A stretch of DNA of 64,000 nucleotides, from the NCBI GenBank assembly GCA_030644725.1, contig CP130629.1:1962795-2026794 (forward strand), written 5' to 3'. Within the stretch, counting starts at the first letter, position 1. Every line of letters starts with the position of its first letter. This document shows positions 44,651 through 51,841 of the stretch, piece after piece. The notes below the pieces were generated by a model. That model made no database searches. It worked only from the letters and a program-made list of their open reading frames with translations, and was not told the DNA's origin. This DNA comes from Candidatus Electrothrix communis (GTDB taxonomy: Bacteria; Desulfobacterota; Desulfobulbia; Desulfobulbales; Desulfobulbaceae). Made by a program: the position numbers and the translations under genes.

Positions 44651-44968
44651 TTCTGGAAAGATCCCACCGGGAGGCTCTCCAGCGATAAATCACTGGGCTA
44701 TTATTGTATGTCCCTCCGGGACAGGGGATGCCGTTTCATGCCATCGTAAGGGCACGGCACGCCGTGCCCCTACAAAACCGTGTATGATACCGGGATAATG
44801 CCCGACCTGATAACCCAAATCGCCTCGGACGAGTTCCGTAGGGGCGAACCTATGTGTTCGCCCTGTTATTGCGGGCAGACACGCAGGTCTGCCCCTACAC
44901 CGTTCTGCCAACTCTCAACCCACAAGAGCGGCTCCCGCGCCACCATACCCCAACGGGGTTATACACTA
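44651..44968. other. Repeat-filled intergenic region
   Basis: 318 bases without a gene. It consists mostly of palindromic repeats, which are entered separately. Confidence 0.6.
44746..44898. repeat. Two REP-like palindromes in tandem
   Basis: GTAAGGGCACGG/CCGTGCCCCTAC at 44746-44773, then a composite unit at 44838-44898 (GTAGGGGCGAACC...GGGTTCG-type arm, ending CAGGTCTGCCCCTAC). Same family as at 4201, 19403 and 59039. Confidence 0.8.
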
Positions 44969-44995
44969 TCAGCTCGGGGTAACAACCCCGAGTAA
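44941..44995. repeat. Second palindrome family, copy 1
   Basis: CCCCAACGGGG, ATCAGCTCGGGGTAACAACC and CCGAG form nested palindromes. Related copies lie at 45791-45845 and, more loosely, 45632-45676 and 45871-45918. It overlaps the stop of the MazF-like gene. Confidence 0.65.
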
Positions 44996-45337
44996 CTGTT
45001 GCAGACTTTCCTGTACACCCTTTTGATCTTTGCCTGACAGCGCCCCTGTTTTTCGCATAATGAGGCGGCTGTCCAACGTAAAAATCTTCATCCGTACTTT
45101 TGACGGGGCAGGTAGACCAGCTTTCTGCAGACTGCCTATGGGCACGTCAAGGGGCCAATCCGGGTTCTTGGCACTGGTTATCATAGCCAGGACACAGTGT
45201 TCTGTCGGGGCATTAAAACGCTCGGAATCCGAGAGAACCAATGCCGGTCTTCGTTTTTCACTCTGCCGGTCGGTAAACGGAAAAGGCACGGTAACAACAT
45301 CAAATCTTTTATAAGTCACGATACGCGTCCTCGTCAT
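44969..45337 (-). CDS. MazF/PemK-type toxin
   Basis: About 122 residues from ATG 45337, which overlaps the antitoxin gene; a longer frame from 45388 is unlikely. KRFDVVTVPFPFTDRQSEKR, RPALVLSD and TEHCVLAMITSAKNPDWPLD match the SH3-like MazF fold. MazF proteins are sequence-specific mRNA interferases, but some PemK-like members have other RNA targets. Antitoxin and toxin overlap by 29 bases, typical for the module. Its 3' end is embedded in a palindromic repeat. Confidence 0.82.
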   Translation of the reverse strand: MTRTRIVTYKRFDVVTVPFPFTDRQSEKRRPALVLSDSERFNAPTEHCVLAMITSAKNPDWPLDVPIGSLQKAGLPAPSKVRMKIFTLDSRLIMRKTGALSGKDQKGVQESLQQLLGVVTPS

Positions 45338-45545
45338 TATCCGACAACCATTCTGAAAGTGTCCCTTCAAGGGCCTTGGCAAACTCAAGATCTATCGGAG
45401 TAGCCTTGCGCAGGTAAACCCTGCGGTCCTCATGCACCTCAAACGCTACAGAATCACCGGGGTGAAGCCCCAGAATCGTTCTGATCTTTTCAGGAATGGT
45501 GGTCTGGCTCTTGCTGGTAAGTTTCGTTGTTATTGCTGCTTCCAT
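45309..45545 (-). CDS. AbrB/MazE-type antitoxin
   Basis: 78 residues. TTKLTSKSQTTIPEKIRTIL and GLHPGDSVAFEVHEDRRVYL form the AbrB swapped-hairpin DNA-binding fold. The acidic C-terminus (LSEWLSDNDEDAYRDL) is the likely toxin-neutralising part. AAGGGCGATGG before the ATG provides a weak ribosome-binding site. Three GTAATAC iterons lie 32 bases upstream and are its likely operator. Confidence 0.88.
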   Translation of the reverse strand: MEAAITTKLTSKSQTTIPEKIRTILGLHPGDSVAFEVHEDRRVYLRKATPIDLEFAKALEGTLSEWLSDNDEDAYRDL

Positions 45546-45576
45546 CGCCCTTGCTCCTTCTGTATAAACACATTTG

Positions 45577-45599
45577 GTAATACTGTAATACCGTAATAC
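45577..45599. promoter_or_regulatory. Three GTAATAC iterons, operator of the MazEF-like module
   Basis: GTAATAC occurs at 45577, 45585 and 45593, each followed by one variable base (8-bp spacing). The array is just upstream of the antitoxin start and overlaps the region where its promoter must be. Autoregulation by AbrB-type antitoxins through repeated operators is well known; the assignment here is inferred. Confidence 0.6.
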
Positions 45600-45631
45600 A
45601 TCGTTGCAAAAATGTCAATCTTAGGGCTTGC

Positions 45632-45918
45632 CCAAGGTGTTACCCTGGGCTGATATATTACCCTTTCAGGGCATCGGTATTCTGTTAATCTGTCGCTGGC
45701 CGCTGGGTGCGAACCCCTGTGTTTGCCCTGAATTTCCCGGGAAGATCGAACCGGGCAGACACGCAGGTCTTGCCCCTACAAAATGACGGCACCACCATGC
45801 CCCAAAGGGGCTGTATGTATCAGCTCGGGGTAACACCCCGAGTATTAGGCTGATTCGGTTCTCGTGACCCGATGGCCCAGGGTGCTACCCTGGGCTGGTT
45901 ATCCCCGTTGGGGTATGG
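45632..45918. repeat. Cluster of palindromic repeats
   Basis: Contains CCAGGGTGCTACCCTGG-type palindromes (45632-45676, 45871-45918), a REP-like unit (45704-45779) and the CCCCAAAGGGG/CTCGGGGTAACACCCCGAG unit (45791-45845). This fills most of the gap 45546-45959; no gene is seen here. Confidence 0.7.
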
Positions 45919-45959
45919 GGTGCGCATCGTACCCGGCTTGACAAAATCAATCGAACGCG

Positions 45960-46664
45960 GTAGGGATACCGGTTACCCGGCACCCCCCGCACAGATCCAT
46001 ACGTGAGGAACTACCTCATACGGCTCCTACCTCGGGTCAACTGACGCATAACCGCTGGTACCTTCGCTGCTACACGTATCCTGTCAAGTCCACGCAATGT
46101 TTGCTCCTGTCTCTGGGTACAGGTCACAGGCGTACTCCTCAGAAATTCCCCTTGGTCACCGCCCTTCCCTCCAGAACCTCCGCTACTGTCTTGGGATAAA
46201 ACAGCATTGTTCGGCTCCTTCTCAGGTACTATGTTGGTGTCTGACTTCTCAGTGACGTACATGTTGGAAGTATGGCCACAGGCCTTCTCCAACCGCTCCG
46301 GCTTCTTCTCTGCCGGAGATCTCTGAGATCTCCCGGTTCTCGAACATAGAGCGTCCACGCATGCACAGGTTCTCACGACTCCGCAGGGCCGGGGAGCGAC
46401 TGGCTGATTTACGCCGCTTTCCGTGTTGCCTTCCCTGCCAGACCACGCGGCCGGCACCCTGTTTGTGGTGATTTCGGAGCTCAATGGCTGGCCTACGCTT
46501 CCCCTGTCAACGCTTCGCCGCATCCTCACGGAATACCGACGCATGACTCGGGGCCATAATGGAGCAGCTTCTCCTTTTATGTAGGGCTCTTTCATCCCTT
46601 ACTCTATGCCGGTTTATCCCGGCGCTTTCGGTCCGTCCCTGATTTATCCTGCCTCGACTCTCAC
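45960..46664 (-). mobile_element. Group II intron that has lost most of its reverse transcriptase
   Basis: The minus strand starts GTGAGAGTCGAGGCAGG and continues with GGACGGACCGAAAGCGCC, typical of a group II intron 5' domain. It ends with domain V (GAGCCGTATGAGG pairing with CCTCACGTATGGATC) and a domain VI hairpin (GTGCCGGGTAACCGGTATCC) ending CTAC. Between them is only the beginning of an intron reverse transcriptase: EKSDTNIVPEKEPNN and TLRGLDRIRVAAK, then the frame jumps to the 3' region. The frame 46011-46595 is therefore not an independent protein. Removing 45960-46664 joins a plus-strand frame on both sides. Confidence 0.75.
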
Positions 46665-47023
46665 AGGGACGAAAAGTCGCCTTGTGTCACGGAACAGACA
46701 GCCGCACCGATGAACAAATCATTGAATACGGCACAGCCTTGGCCTCGGTCTTCGATTATATCGTGTTGGCGGATTTAGATCCCCGCAACCGGCCTCTGGG
46801 AGAAACTATCGCACTGATTCGCGAGGGACTGATTCCAGGAGGCTTCAAAGAGGAACATATCGAAATCGTTCCAGACTCGATCATTTCAGACCCAAGAAAG
46901 GCTGTGGATTGTCTTTTTGCCCAGGCGGAAAGCGGCGATCTGCTGGTCATTCATCCTGATGAACTCGAACCTGTTCTGAGCCAGGTCATGGAGCGATACC
47001 GGCAGACCGTGACACTGATCTGA
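46665..47023 (+). pseudogene. C-terminal part of a cyanophycin-synthetase-like Mur ligase
   Basis: Reads GRKVALCHGTDSRTDEQIIE, YGTALASVFDYIVLADLDPR, GETIALIREGLIPGGF and GDLLVIHPDELEPV. This resembles the last Mur-ligase domain of cyanophycin synthetases. A TTG at 46682 could start a short product. Splicing out the intron adds LTKSIERE upstream, after which the frame runs into repeats, so the main part of the gene is missing. Probably a relic. Confidence 0.6.
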
Positions 47024-47322
47024 TTGATGGAAGGCGATTTATTTCGCCTTTTGTTTTTCTGCGGTTAAACAGGCAAGGGGTGTTGGTTATCAACAGAAGG
47101 TTTTGAGTAACCGACAGGGCTTGCTTTTCAATTCGTAAGGATGCACCTTTGAGTGAAATTCCTTTGTCGCAGAAGGAAAAACATGCGTATCCTCTCTGTT
47201 TTTTTTCGAAAAATACCTCTTTTTACTCCTTGACAGGCATCGGGAAACAGTTTAGACCGGTTGATAGATTTCTACAACTGCCTTTTCTATCAAATAAAAG
47301 CCTTCAGCAAGGAGGATGTCTC

Positions 47323-47462
47323 ATGGCCTGCAAACGCAAATTATTCCGAGTCATCGCTGATGCTCAAGAACGTTCCGCCAATCTGCGGGCAATGACTTTA
47401 AGGCGGTGGAAAAGGAGATCGACCTGTCTTTCCTGATGCTTTCCGGGGTGAAAGTGACGTGA
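47323..47462 (+). pseudogene. Small unidentified gene with a frameshift
   Basis: GGAGG precedes ATG 47323, which reads MACKRKLFRVIADAQERSAN then LRA. One base is missing at GCAATGAC; restoring it gives NDFKAVEKEIDLSFLMLSGV and KVT before TGA at 47460. Without it the frame ends at 47436. No family recognised; 45-residue intact product inferred. Confidence 0.4.
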
Positions 47463-47600
47463 GATCACTTGAATGTGCCCCGGCCTCTCTCAAAACCGTG
47501 CTTGCGCTATTTACGCACACGGCTTCTCACTACTCATAACTTGCACCAGCTAGTTTGTGACCATGCTGGTCACACCTCACAAAATTTCGGTGCGTCGGGT
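47463..47600 (-). mobile_element. Group II intron 3' remnant
   Basis: The minus strand contains GAAGCCGTGTGCG pairing with CGCAAGCACGGTTTT, followed by GAGAGAGG, a domain V-like stem. It is preceded by a short segment with GCTGGTGCAAG. No intron 5' end, reverse transcriptase or clear domain VI is visible. It is a different intron from that at 45960. Confidence 0.55.
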
Positions 47601-47626
47601 GTTAGCACCAATATAAGGAACTGAAA

Positions 47627-48382
47627 ATGAACGAAAAACTAGAACAACAAATATTAAATCTATCAAGTAGAAAAAGAAGAATTGCTGCTTTTGTGATTGA
47701 CCATTTTGTAATGACATTTTTAATCGTTTCAATTTTCTTTTTAACTCTCGGTTCAAATTTTATGAACGAGAATAATATGGTTAAAATGACAATTACAATG
47801 TTGGCTGTTATGCTTCCTGGATTTCTTGTATACTTTGGCAAGGATTCAATAAAAGGAATAAGTTTAGGAAGATGGATTATGGGAATAATGGTTAGAGATG
47901 AGAACAACCCTAAGCAAATTCCTTCTTTCGGAAGACTACTTATTCGAAACCTATTTTTAGTAATCTGGCCTATAGAATTCTTTGTTCTAGCTTTGAGCCA
48001 AGAAAAAAAAAGAATTGGAGACAAAACAGCAAAAACAATAATTGTTGAAAATCCGAATAAGCCGACTAAATTTCCGAGGGTCTTAGTATTGATAGTAGTC
48101 GGAATTGCTCTTTTTACATCTATTGGAATGACAATGAAAAACTCTGCATCTTATAAAGTTGCAATCATAGAAATTGAACAGAATCAGGACATATTAAACG
48201 AAACAGGTGGAATCAAGGGGTATGGAATGATGCCAACTGGTAGTATCAATATTTCAAACGGAAATGGGCAGGCTCAATTAAATATAAAAGTTTTAGGAAA
48301 TGAAAAGGATTTGAAAGTTAGTGTCTATCTGACGAAAGAACCAGATAGCGAATGGAAATTAATTGAAATGAATAGACAATAG
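47627..48382 (+). CDS. RDD-family membrane protein with Coa1-like tail
   Basis: 251 residues. RDD-type start RKRRIAAFVIDHFVMTFLIV, with GISLGRWIMGIMVRDENN and GDKTAKTIIV. A fourth helix (VLVLIVVGIALFTSIGMTM) is followed by an exposed domain (YKVAIIEIEQNQDILNETGG and onward) that resembles Coa1-type domains. Function unknown. Strongly AT-rich compared with the neighbours, so probably acquired. AAGGAACTGAAA lies before the ATG. It shares composition with the next gene. Confidence 0.75.
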   Translation: MNEKLEQQILNLSSRKRRIAAFVIDHFVMTFLIVSIFFLTLGSNFMNENNMVKMTITMLAVMLPGFLVYFGKDSIKGISLGRWIMGIMVRDENNPKQIPSFGRLLIRNLFLVIWPIEFFVLALSQEKKRIGDKTAKTIIVENPNKPTKFPRVLVLIVVGIALFTSIGMTMKNSASYKVAIIEIEQNQDILNETGGIKGYGMMPTGSINISNGNGQAQLNIKVLGNEKDLKVSVYLTKEPDSEWKLIEMNRQ

Positions 48383-48388
48383 TAGACT

Positions 48389-48475
48389 TGTTCCTATAGA
48401 AGCTCACAAGCCCATTTTTCGTATTTTAAGTGGCTGGTTTTGTGAACTCGAAAGTTATTAAGGAACAACTCTAGT
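48389..48475. repeat. Imperfect 87-bp palindrome between two AT-rich genes
   Basis: TTGTTCCT pairs with AGGAACAA at the ends, and CTCACAAGCC with GGTTTTGTGA inside. The size recalls attC sites, but the expected core sites (RYYYAAC/GTTRRRY) are missing. It may simply be a bidirectional terminator. Confidence 0.5.
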
Positions 48476-48535
48476 GAGTCCGGCGGGATGATCCTTAACG
48501 TTGTGCCAACGCTTAAATCAAATTTTGGAGGAAAA

Positions 48536-49129
48536 ATGAGTCAACTAAGCACAATAAAAGAATCTAAAGAAGTAAGCAAAACTGCCTTATTATTGTTAAC
48601 ATTTTTTTTGGGAGTATTTGGGGCTCATAAATTTTATCTCGGTAAAAATTGGCAAGGATTTTTTTATCTCCTTTTTTGCTGGACATTGATTCCAGGTTTG
48701 ATAGCTTTAATTGAATTTATAAGTTATGCATTTACTTCTAGCGAAGTTTTACAGGAAAAGCATACGGTTAAATGCGGTGCTGGAGCTGCTATTGCTGTCG
48801 TAGTAGCTGGTGGCTTCGTAATGCTCATGTTGTTAGCTACTATAGTAATGCCACAATTTATTGATTATATTAACAATAAAACTCGTACAGCTCACGTTGC
48901 TATAGAATCAGAATTACAAAATTTGGCAAAGGCTGAAAAAAGTTATTTTTTACAACACGGTCAGTACTCCTCAAATATACAAGCAATTAATTTCACAAAA
49001 ACTAACCCGAAAATAACAATTGAAATAAAAAATGCGGACAATACTTGTTATGAAGCTGTTGGCACACACCAACATTTACAAAAACCAATTAATTCTGTTT
49101 CAATTACTATTGATTGCAATTCCTTTTAG
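48536..49129 (+). CDS. TM2-domain protein with pilin-like C-terminus
   Basis: 197 residues from ATG 48536, preceded by GGAGGAAAA; the frame upstream to 48488 has no good start. The TM2 domain reads TALLLLTFFLGVFGAHKFYL, GKNWQGFFYLLFCWTLIPGL. A third helix (AIAVVVAGGFVMLMLLATIV) leads into MPQFIDYINNKTRTAHVAIE, resembling the helix and globular start of type IV pilins (PilA-like), with two cysteines near the end. No prepilin cleavage motif at the N-terminus. Function unknown. Strongly AT-rich. Confidence 0.7.
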   Translation: MSQLSTIKESKEVSKTALLLLTFFLGVFGAHKFYLGKNWQGFFYLLFCWTLIPGLIALIEFISYAFTSSEVLQEKHTVKCGAGAAIAVVVAGGFVMLMLLATIVMPQFIDYINNKTRTAHVAIESELQNLAKAEKSYFLQHGQYSSNIQAINFTKTNPKITIEIKNADNTCYEAVGTHQHLQKPINSVSITIDCNSF

Positions 49130-49180
49130 AATCAACGCAATAAAATTAAATTGCATAAATCGGGTAGCAGGGTAGATCTG

Positions 49181-49206
49181 CTTGAGTAAAACGAAAGCAG
49201 ACAGCG
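49181..49206. repeat. 26-bp dispersed repeat, copy 2
   Basis: CTTGAGTAAAACGAAAGCAG and ACAGCG, with two differences from 35767-35792. A palindrome begins immediately after it. Confidence 0.6.
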
Positions 49207-49304
49207 GTAGGGTGGGCAATATTTCGGTTCCACCCAACCTGTTCAGATGTACAAGCTGTCAGGTTACCGACGTTATTCACGTTATCGCTCATTGCCCACT
49301 CTAC
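49207..49304. repeat. 98-bp palindromic element
   Basis: Ends are GTAGGGTGGGCAAT and ATTGCCCACTCTAC, an inverted repeat with one mismatch, separated by about 70 bases with no coding capacity. It lies between the AT-rich pair and elbB. Confidence 0.7.
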
Positions 49305-49350
49305 AGAAAGGCGTATATTAAGTGCAGGTTAGAGCGGTGAGCAGAGTATA

Positions 49351-50004
49351 TCAAAGAAACCTCAATAAGGCCTGCATGAGCGCATCCGCCCCCTCAGCAA
49401 TCTGGTCAACCCGAGAGTCCAACATATAGCAGGGTGTAGAGACTATCTTGTTTTCCTGATCAACAGCTATCTCTCCAATCCCGGTAGGAGCATGGGTGGC
49501 TCCCATATCTTGGATTTGAGCAGCTGTGTCCTCATCCTGTCCTATGGTCAGGGTGATACCACCGAGGACTTTGGCCAGCAAAACCGGGGCAATACAGAGA
49601 GCACCAATGGGTTTCCCCGCCTGATGCACACCCTTAACTGCCTGTTCCACATCTTTATTCACCGTGCATTGTGGGCCGTCAAAGGCATAGGTACAAAGAT
49701 TCTTAGCAGCACCCACACCACCGGGAATAACCAGGGCATCTACTGCTGCTGCATCAAACAGGGCAAGATCCTCAACCTTTCCCCGAGCAATACGGGCTGA
49801 TTCGATCAGCACATTGCGCTGCTCATCCATTTCCTGCCCGGTAATATGATTCAAAACATGGTGCTGCATGATGTTCGGAGCAAAGCATCGATAGTCTGCG
49901 CCGTGTTTATGAATTGCCCAGAGGGTCAGGGTTGCCTCGTGGATTTCCGCGCCATCTTGATGGCCGCAACCAGATAACAGAACAGCGATTTGTTTTTTAC
50001 TCAT
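49351..50004 (-). CDS. elbB: ElbB-type DJ-1/PfpI-family protein
   Basis: 217 residues from ATG 50004, with GAGGAAACCAC before it; the longer frame to 50055 is unlikely. KKQIAVLLSGCGHQDGAEIH, GAAKNLCTYAFDG and KPIGALCIAPVLLAKVLGG are ElbB landmarks; the nucleophile-elbow cysteine is in ALCIAP. ElbB (GlxIII-type) proteins have glyoxalase activity and were linked to isoprenoid production. It follows BirA on the same strand, separated by a palindromic repeat. Confidence 0.9.
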   Translation of the reverse strand: MSKKQIAVLLSGCGHQDGAEIHEATLTLWAIHKHGADYRCFAPNIMQHHVLNHITGQEMDEQRNVLIESARIARGKVEDLALFDAAAVDALVIPGGVGAAKNLCTYAFDGPQCTVNKDVEQAVKGVHQAGKPIGALCIAPVLLAKVLGGITLTIGQDEDTAAQIQDMGATHAPTGIGEIAVDQENKIVSTPCYMLDSRVDQIAEGADALMQALLRFL

Positions 50005-50045
50005 GTGGTTTCCTCTGCCCTTTATTTTTTTGAGTGGAGGGCAAA

Positions 50046-50099
50046 GGGCAGACACGCAGGTCTGCCCCTACACAGGTGGTGCGCATGGCGCCCCCCTAC
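50046..50099. repeat. REP-like palindromic repeat
   Basis: GGGCAGACACGCAGGTCTGC, CCCTAC, then GGTGGTGCGCATGGCGCCCC and CCTAC. Same family as at 4201 and 44838. Lies between birA and elbB. Confidence 0.75.
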
Positions 50100-50105
50100 C
50101 CTACT

Positions 50106-51098
50106 TCAAAGATAAACAATTTCCCCGGAATACTCTGTGACCCTGCTGCCGTCCTCCAATTCCATGATCAGGCCGCCGCAGGAATCAATCGCTCGGGCAA
50201 GTGCCCGGTAAAGCGGTTTTTGCTGCACATCGAATCCATACTTCACCTGCTGGCCCACAGTATCACAGAGTTCCTGCCAGAGAGCCAAAAGCAACGACGC
50301 CCTGCCCTGCTCGCAACTCCCTCCCTCGGCCAAAGCCTGCTCCTCGTCATAATGGAGCAGCCCGAGGGACCAGCGTAACTCAGCTAGCAAACAGCCGGTC
50401 AGTTCGGCAAGATCTACTTCTTGGGACAGCTCAGAACGGAGACTGGTTGCCCTGCTCTGTAATTCCGCTGGGAAGGCCTGATTATTGCCATTGATCCCGA
50501 TGCCAAGCAGGTGGTAGCGATCTCCGCCTGGGCTTTGCACGGTTGTACAGAGGATACCAGCGAGTTTTTTCCCGACCACCAGCACATCGTTGACCCATTT
50601 CAAACGAGCATCGACCCCGTACTGCCTGACAGCCCGGCAACAGGCCGCACCCGCAGCAAAAGGCAAAAGGCGGGTGAACTCCGGCAGCAGGATATCCGGC
50701 CAGGCCATGGCCAGCCAGACCCCTCCTTCTGGGGCATGCCAAGCTCGGTCGAAACGTCCGCTGGAGTCGGTCAGGGTATCGGCGAGCACAACAGTGCCAG
50801 CAGCCAGCACCCGGCCCTGTTTTTCTTCTTCCCGGATTAATTGCTGCAAGCGATCCATGCAGCGGTCAAGCCGGGTATGGTGTTCAATCACTGCCCCGAC
50901 CGGGGCACCGTAGGCAAGAATTTTTTCAACAGCCGAGGGAAAAAAGGCGTGGGTGTTCAACCGGCCAAGACAGGCCTGCTGGTGTATACGGATGTGTTGC
51001 AAGGGAGAAGACACAAAGAGGTGTGTACAGGGCTGATTACAGAATATTACAGACTTATTCCCACTCAGCCTTAACCCTAGTGATGACCTTCTGCACAA
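50106..51098 (-). CDS. birA: Biotin-[acetyl-CoA-carboxylase] ligase
   Basis: 330 residues in the longest frame. The ligase core has SSGRFDRAWHAPEGGVWLAM (biotinyl-5'-AMP loop), LKWVNDVLVVGKKLAGIL and LGIGINGNN. There is no N-terminal winged helix, so it is a ligase only, not a repressor. The first 60 or so residues lack recognisable features. The frame start (GTG 51098) overlaps the upstream gene by 44 bases; a start further inside is likely. It may biotinylate the adjacent carrier-like protein. Confidence 0.88.
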   Translation of the reverse strand: MCRRSSLGLRLSGNKSVIFCNQPCTHLFVSSPLQHIRIHQQACLGRLNTHAFFPSAVEKILAYGAPVGAVIEHHTRLDRCMDRLQQLIREEEKQGRVLAAGTVVLADTLTDSSGRFDRAWHAPEGGVWLAMAWPDILLPEFTRLLPFAAGAACCRAVRQYGVDARLKWVNDVLVVGKKLAGILCTTVQSPGGDRYHLLGIGINGNNQAFPAELQSRATSLRSELSQEVDLAELTGCLLAELRWSLGLLHYDEEQALAEGGSCEQGRASLLLALWQELCDTVGQQVKYGFDVQQKPLYRALARAIDSCGGLIMELEDGSRVTEYSGEIVYL

Positions 51099-51708
51099 CA
51101 GGGAGCTTATCTTCTGCGCAGACGCCTATCAGGGGCTTGCCCTGATCAATGCTGTCACCTGGGGTAAAATACACAGAATGGATGATGCCGGGCTCACCGG
51201 CATAGTAGACAGGGGTGTCCCGCTTCATCAGAGACATGGTGAAAATTTCATCTCCAGGCTGGACAAAAACAGCTCGAGCACCTTTCTGATCTATCCTGGA
51301 TTGGATATCCAGAGAAAAATAATACCGAGCCCGTTCTGGTGCCTCAAACAGAAACAGCACTTCCTGAAGAATGCCCTCAATGATTTCTTTTTTCTTGAGT
51401 GGATGACGGATAGTAAGCAGCTTTTCTCCGGCCTCGACAAATTGACCATCCAGCTCAGAACAGACAGAGGAAATCGTCCCGTTGGTTTTGGAGGTTATTA
51501 TCTTGGTGTTGCGTTCTCGATTCATTTCGTATAGCCGCGTTCCCGGTTTATGCATCCATTCCCCGGAAGCCCCTTCAACCTCGGCACCTTCTTCTACCAA
51601 AAAGCGGACCATTCCGGTATGGACAGTATGCATATCTACATAATTATAGGGATCAGACCTGTATTGACCGAGAATCTCATCAAAATGTATTTCTTGATTA
51701 GAGGGCAT
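51055..51708 (-). CDS. Biotin/lipoyl-carrier-like domain protein
   Basis: 217 residues. Two half-barrel-like stretches are visible: HTGMVRFLVEEGAEVEGASG near residue 30 and KIITSKTNGTISSVCSELDG near 70. The C-terminal part (IFTMSLMKRDTPVYYAGEPG, IIHSVYFTPGDSIDQGKPLI) matches a biotinyl domain, with LMK in place of the usual AMKM. The lysine is thus in position for biotin. It is directly upstream of birA, overlapping it, which supports a carrier role. Its carboxylase partner is unknown. Confidence 0.65.
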   Translation of the reverse strand: MPSNQEIHFDEILGQYRSDPYNYVDMHTVHTGMVRFLVEEGAEVEGASGEWMHKPGTRLYEMNRERNTKIITSKTNGTISSVCSELDGQFVEAGEKLLTIRHPLKKKEIIEGILQEVLFLFEAPERARYYFSLDIQSRIDQKGARAVFVQPGDEIFTMSLMKRDTPVYYAGEPGIIHSVYFTPGDSIDQGKPLIGVCAEDKLPVVQKVITRVKAEWE

Positions 51709-51841
51709 GGCTGTCGAATTGCGTAAAAATTAAAGAAATATGAACGATAATTACATACATTTTATACTTTCAGTTTGACAAGATAGCAAGGCTATTTTAC
51801 AAATTGCAAAAACTGTTTTTTAGGGAGTAACAGGAAAAAGG

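Noticed and set aside
44422-44688. 88-codon frame overlapping the end of the nucleotidyltransferase gene
   Set aside because: Out-of-frame overlap with a well-supported gene and no family features.
46011-46595. 194-codon minus-strand reading frame as an independent protein
   Set aside because: Its first two thirds coincide with the 5' RNA domains of the group II intron, and only a short stretch resembles a reverse transcriptase N-terminus; the tail is read from the domain V region.
48389-48475. Integron attC site between the two AT-rich genes
   Set aside because: The palindrome has the right size, but I found no matching RYYYAAC and GTTRRRY core pair, no second attC after the next gene, and no integrase in the window.
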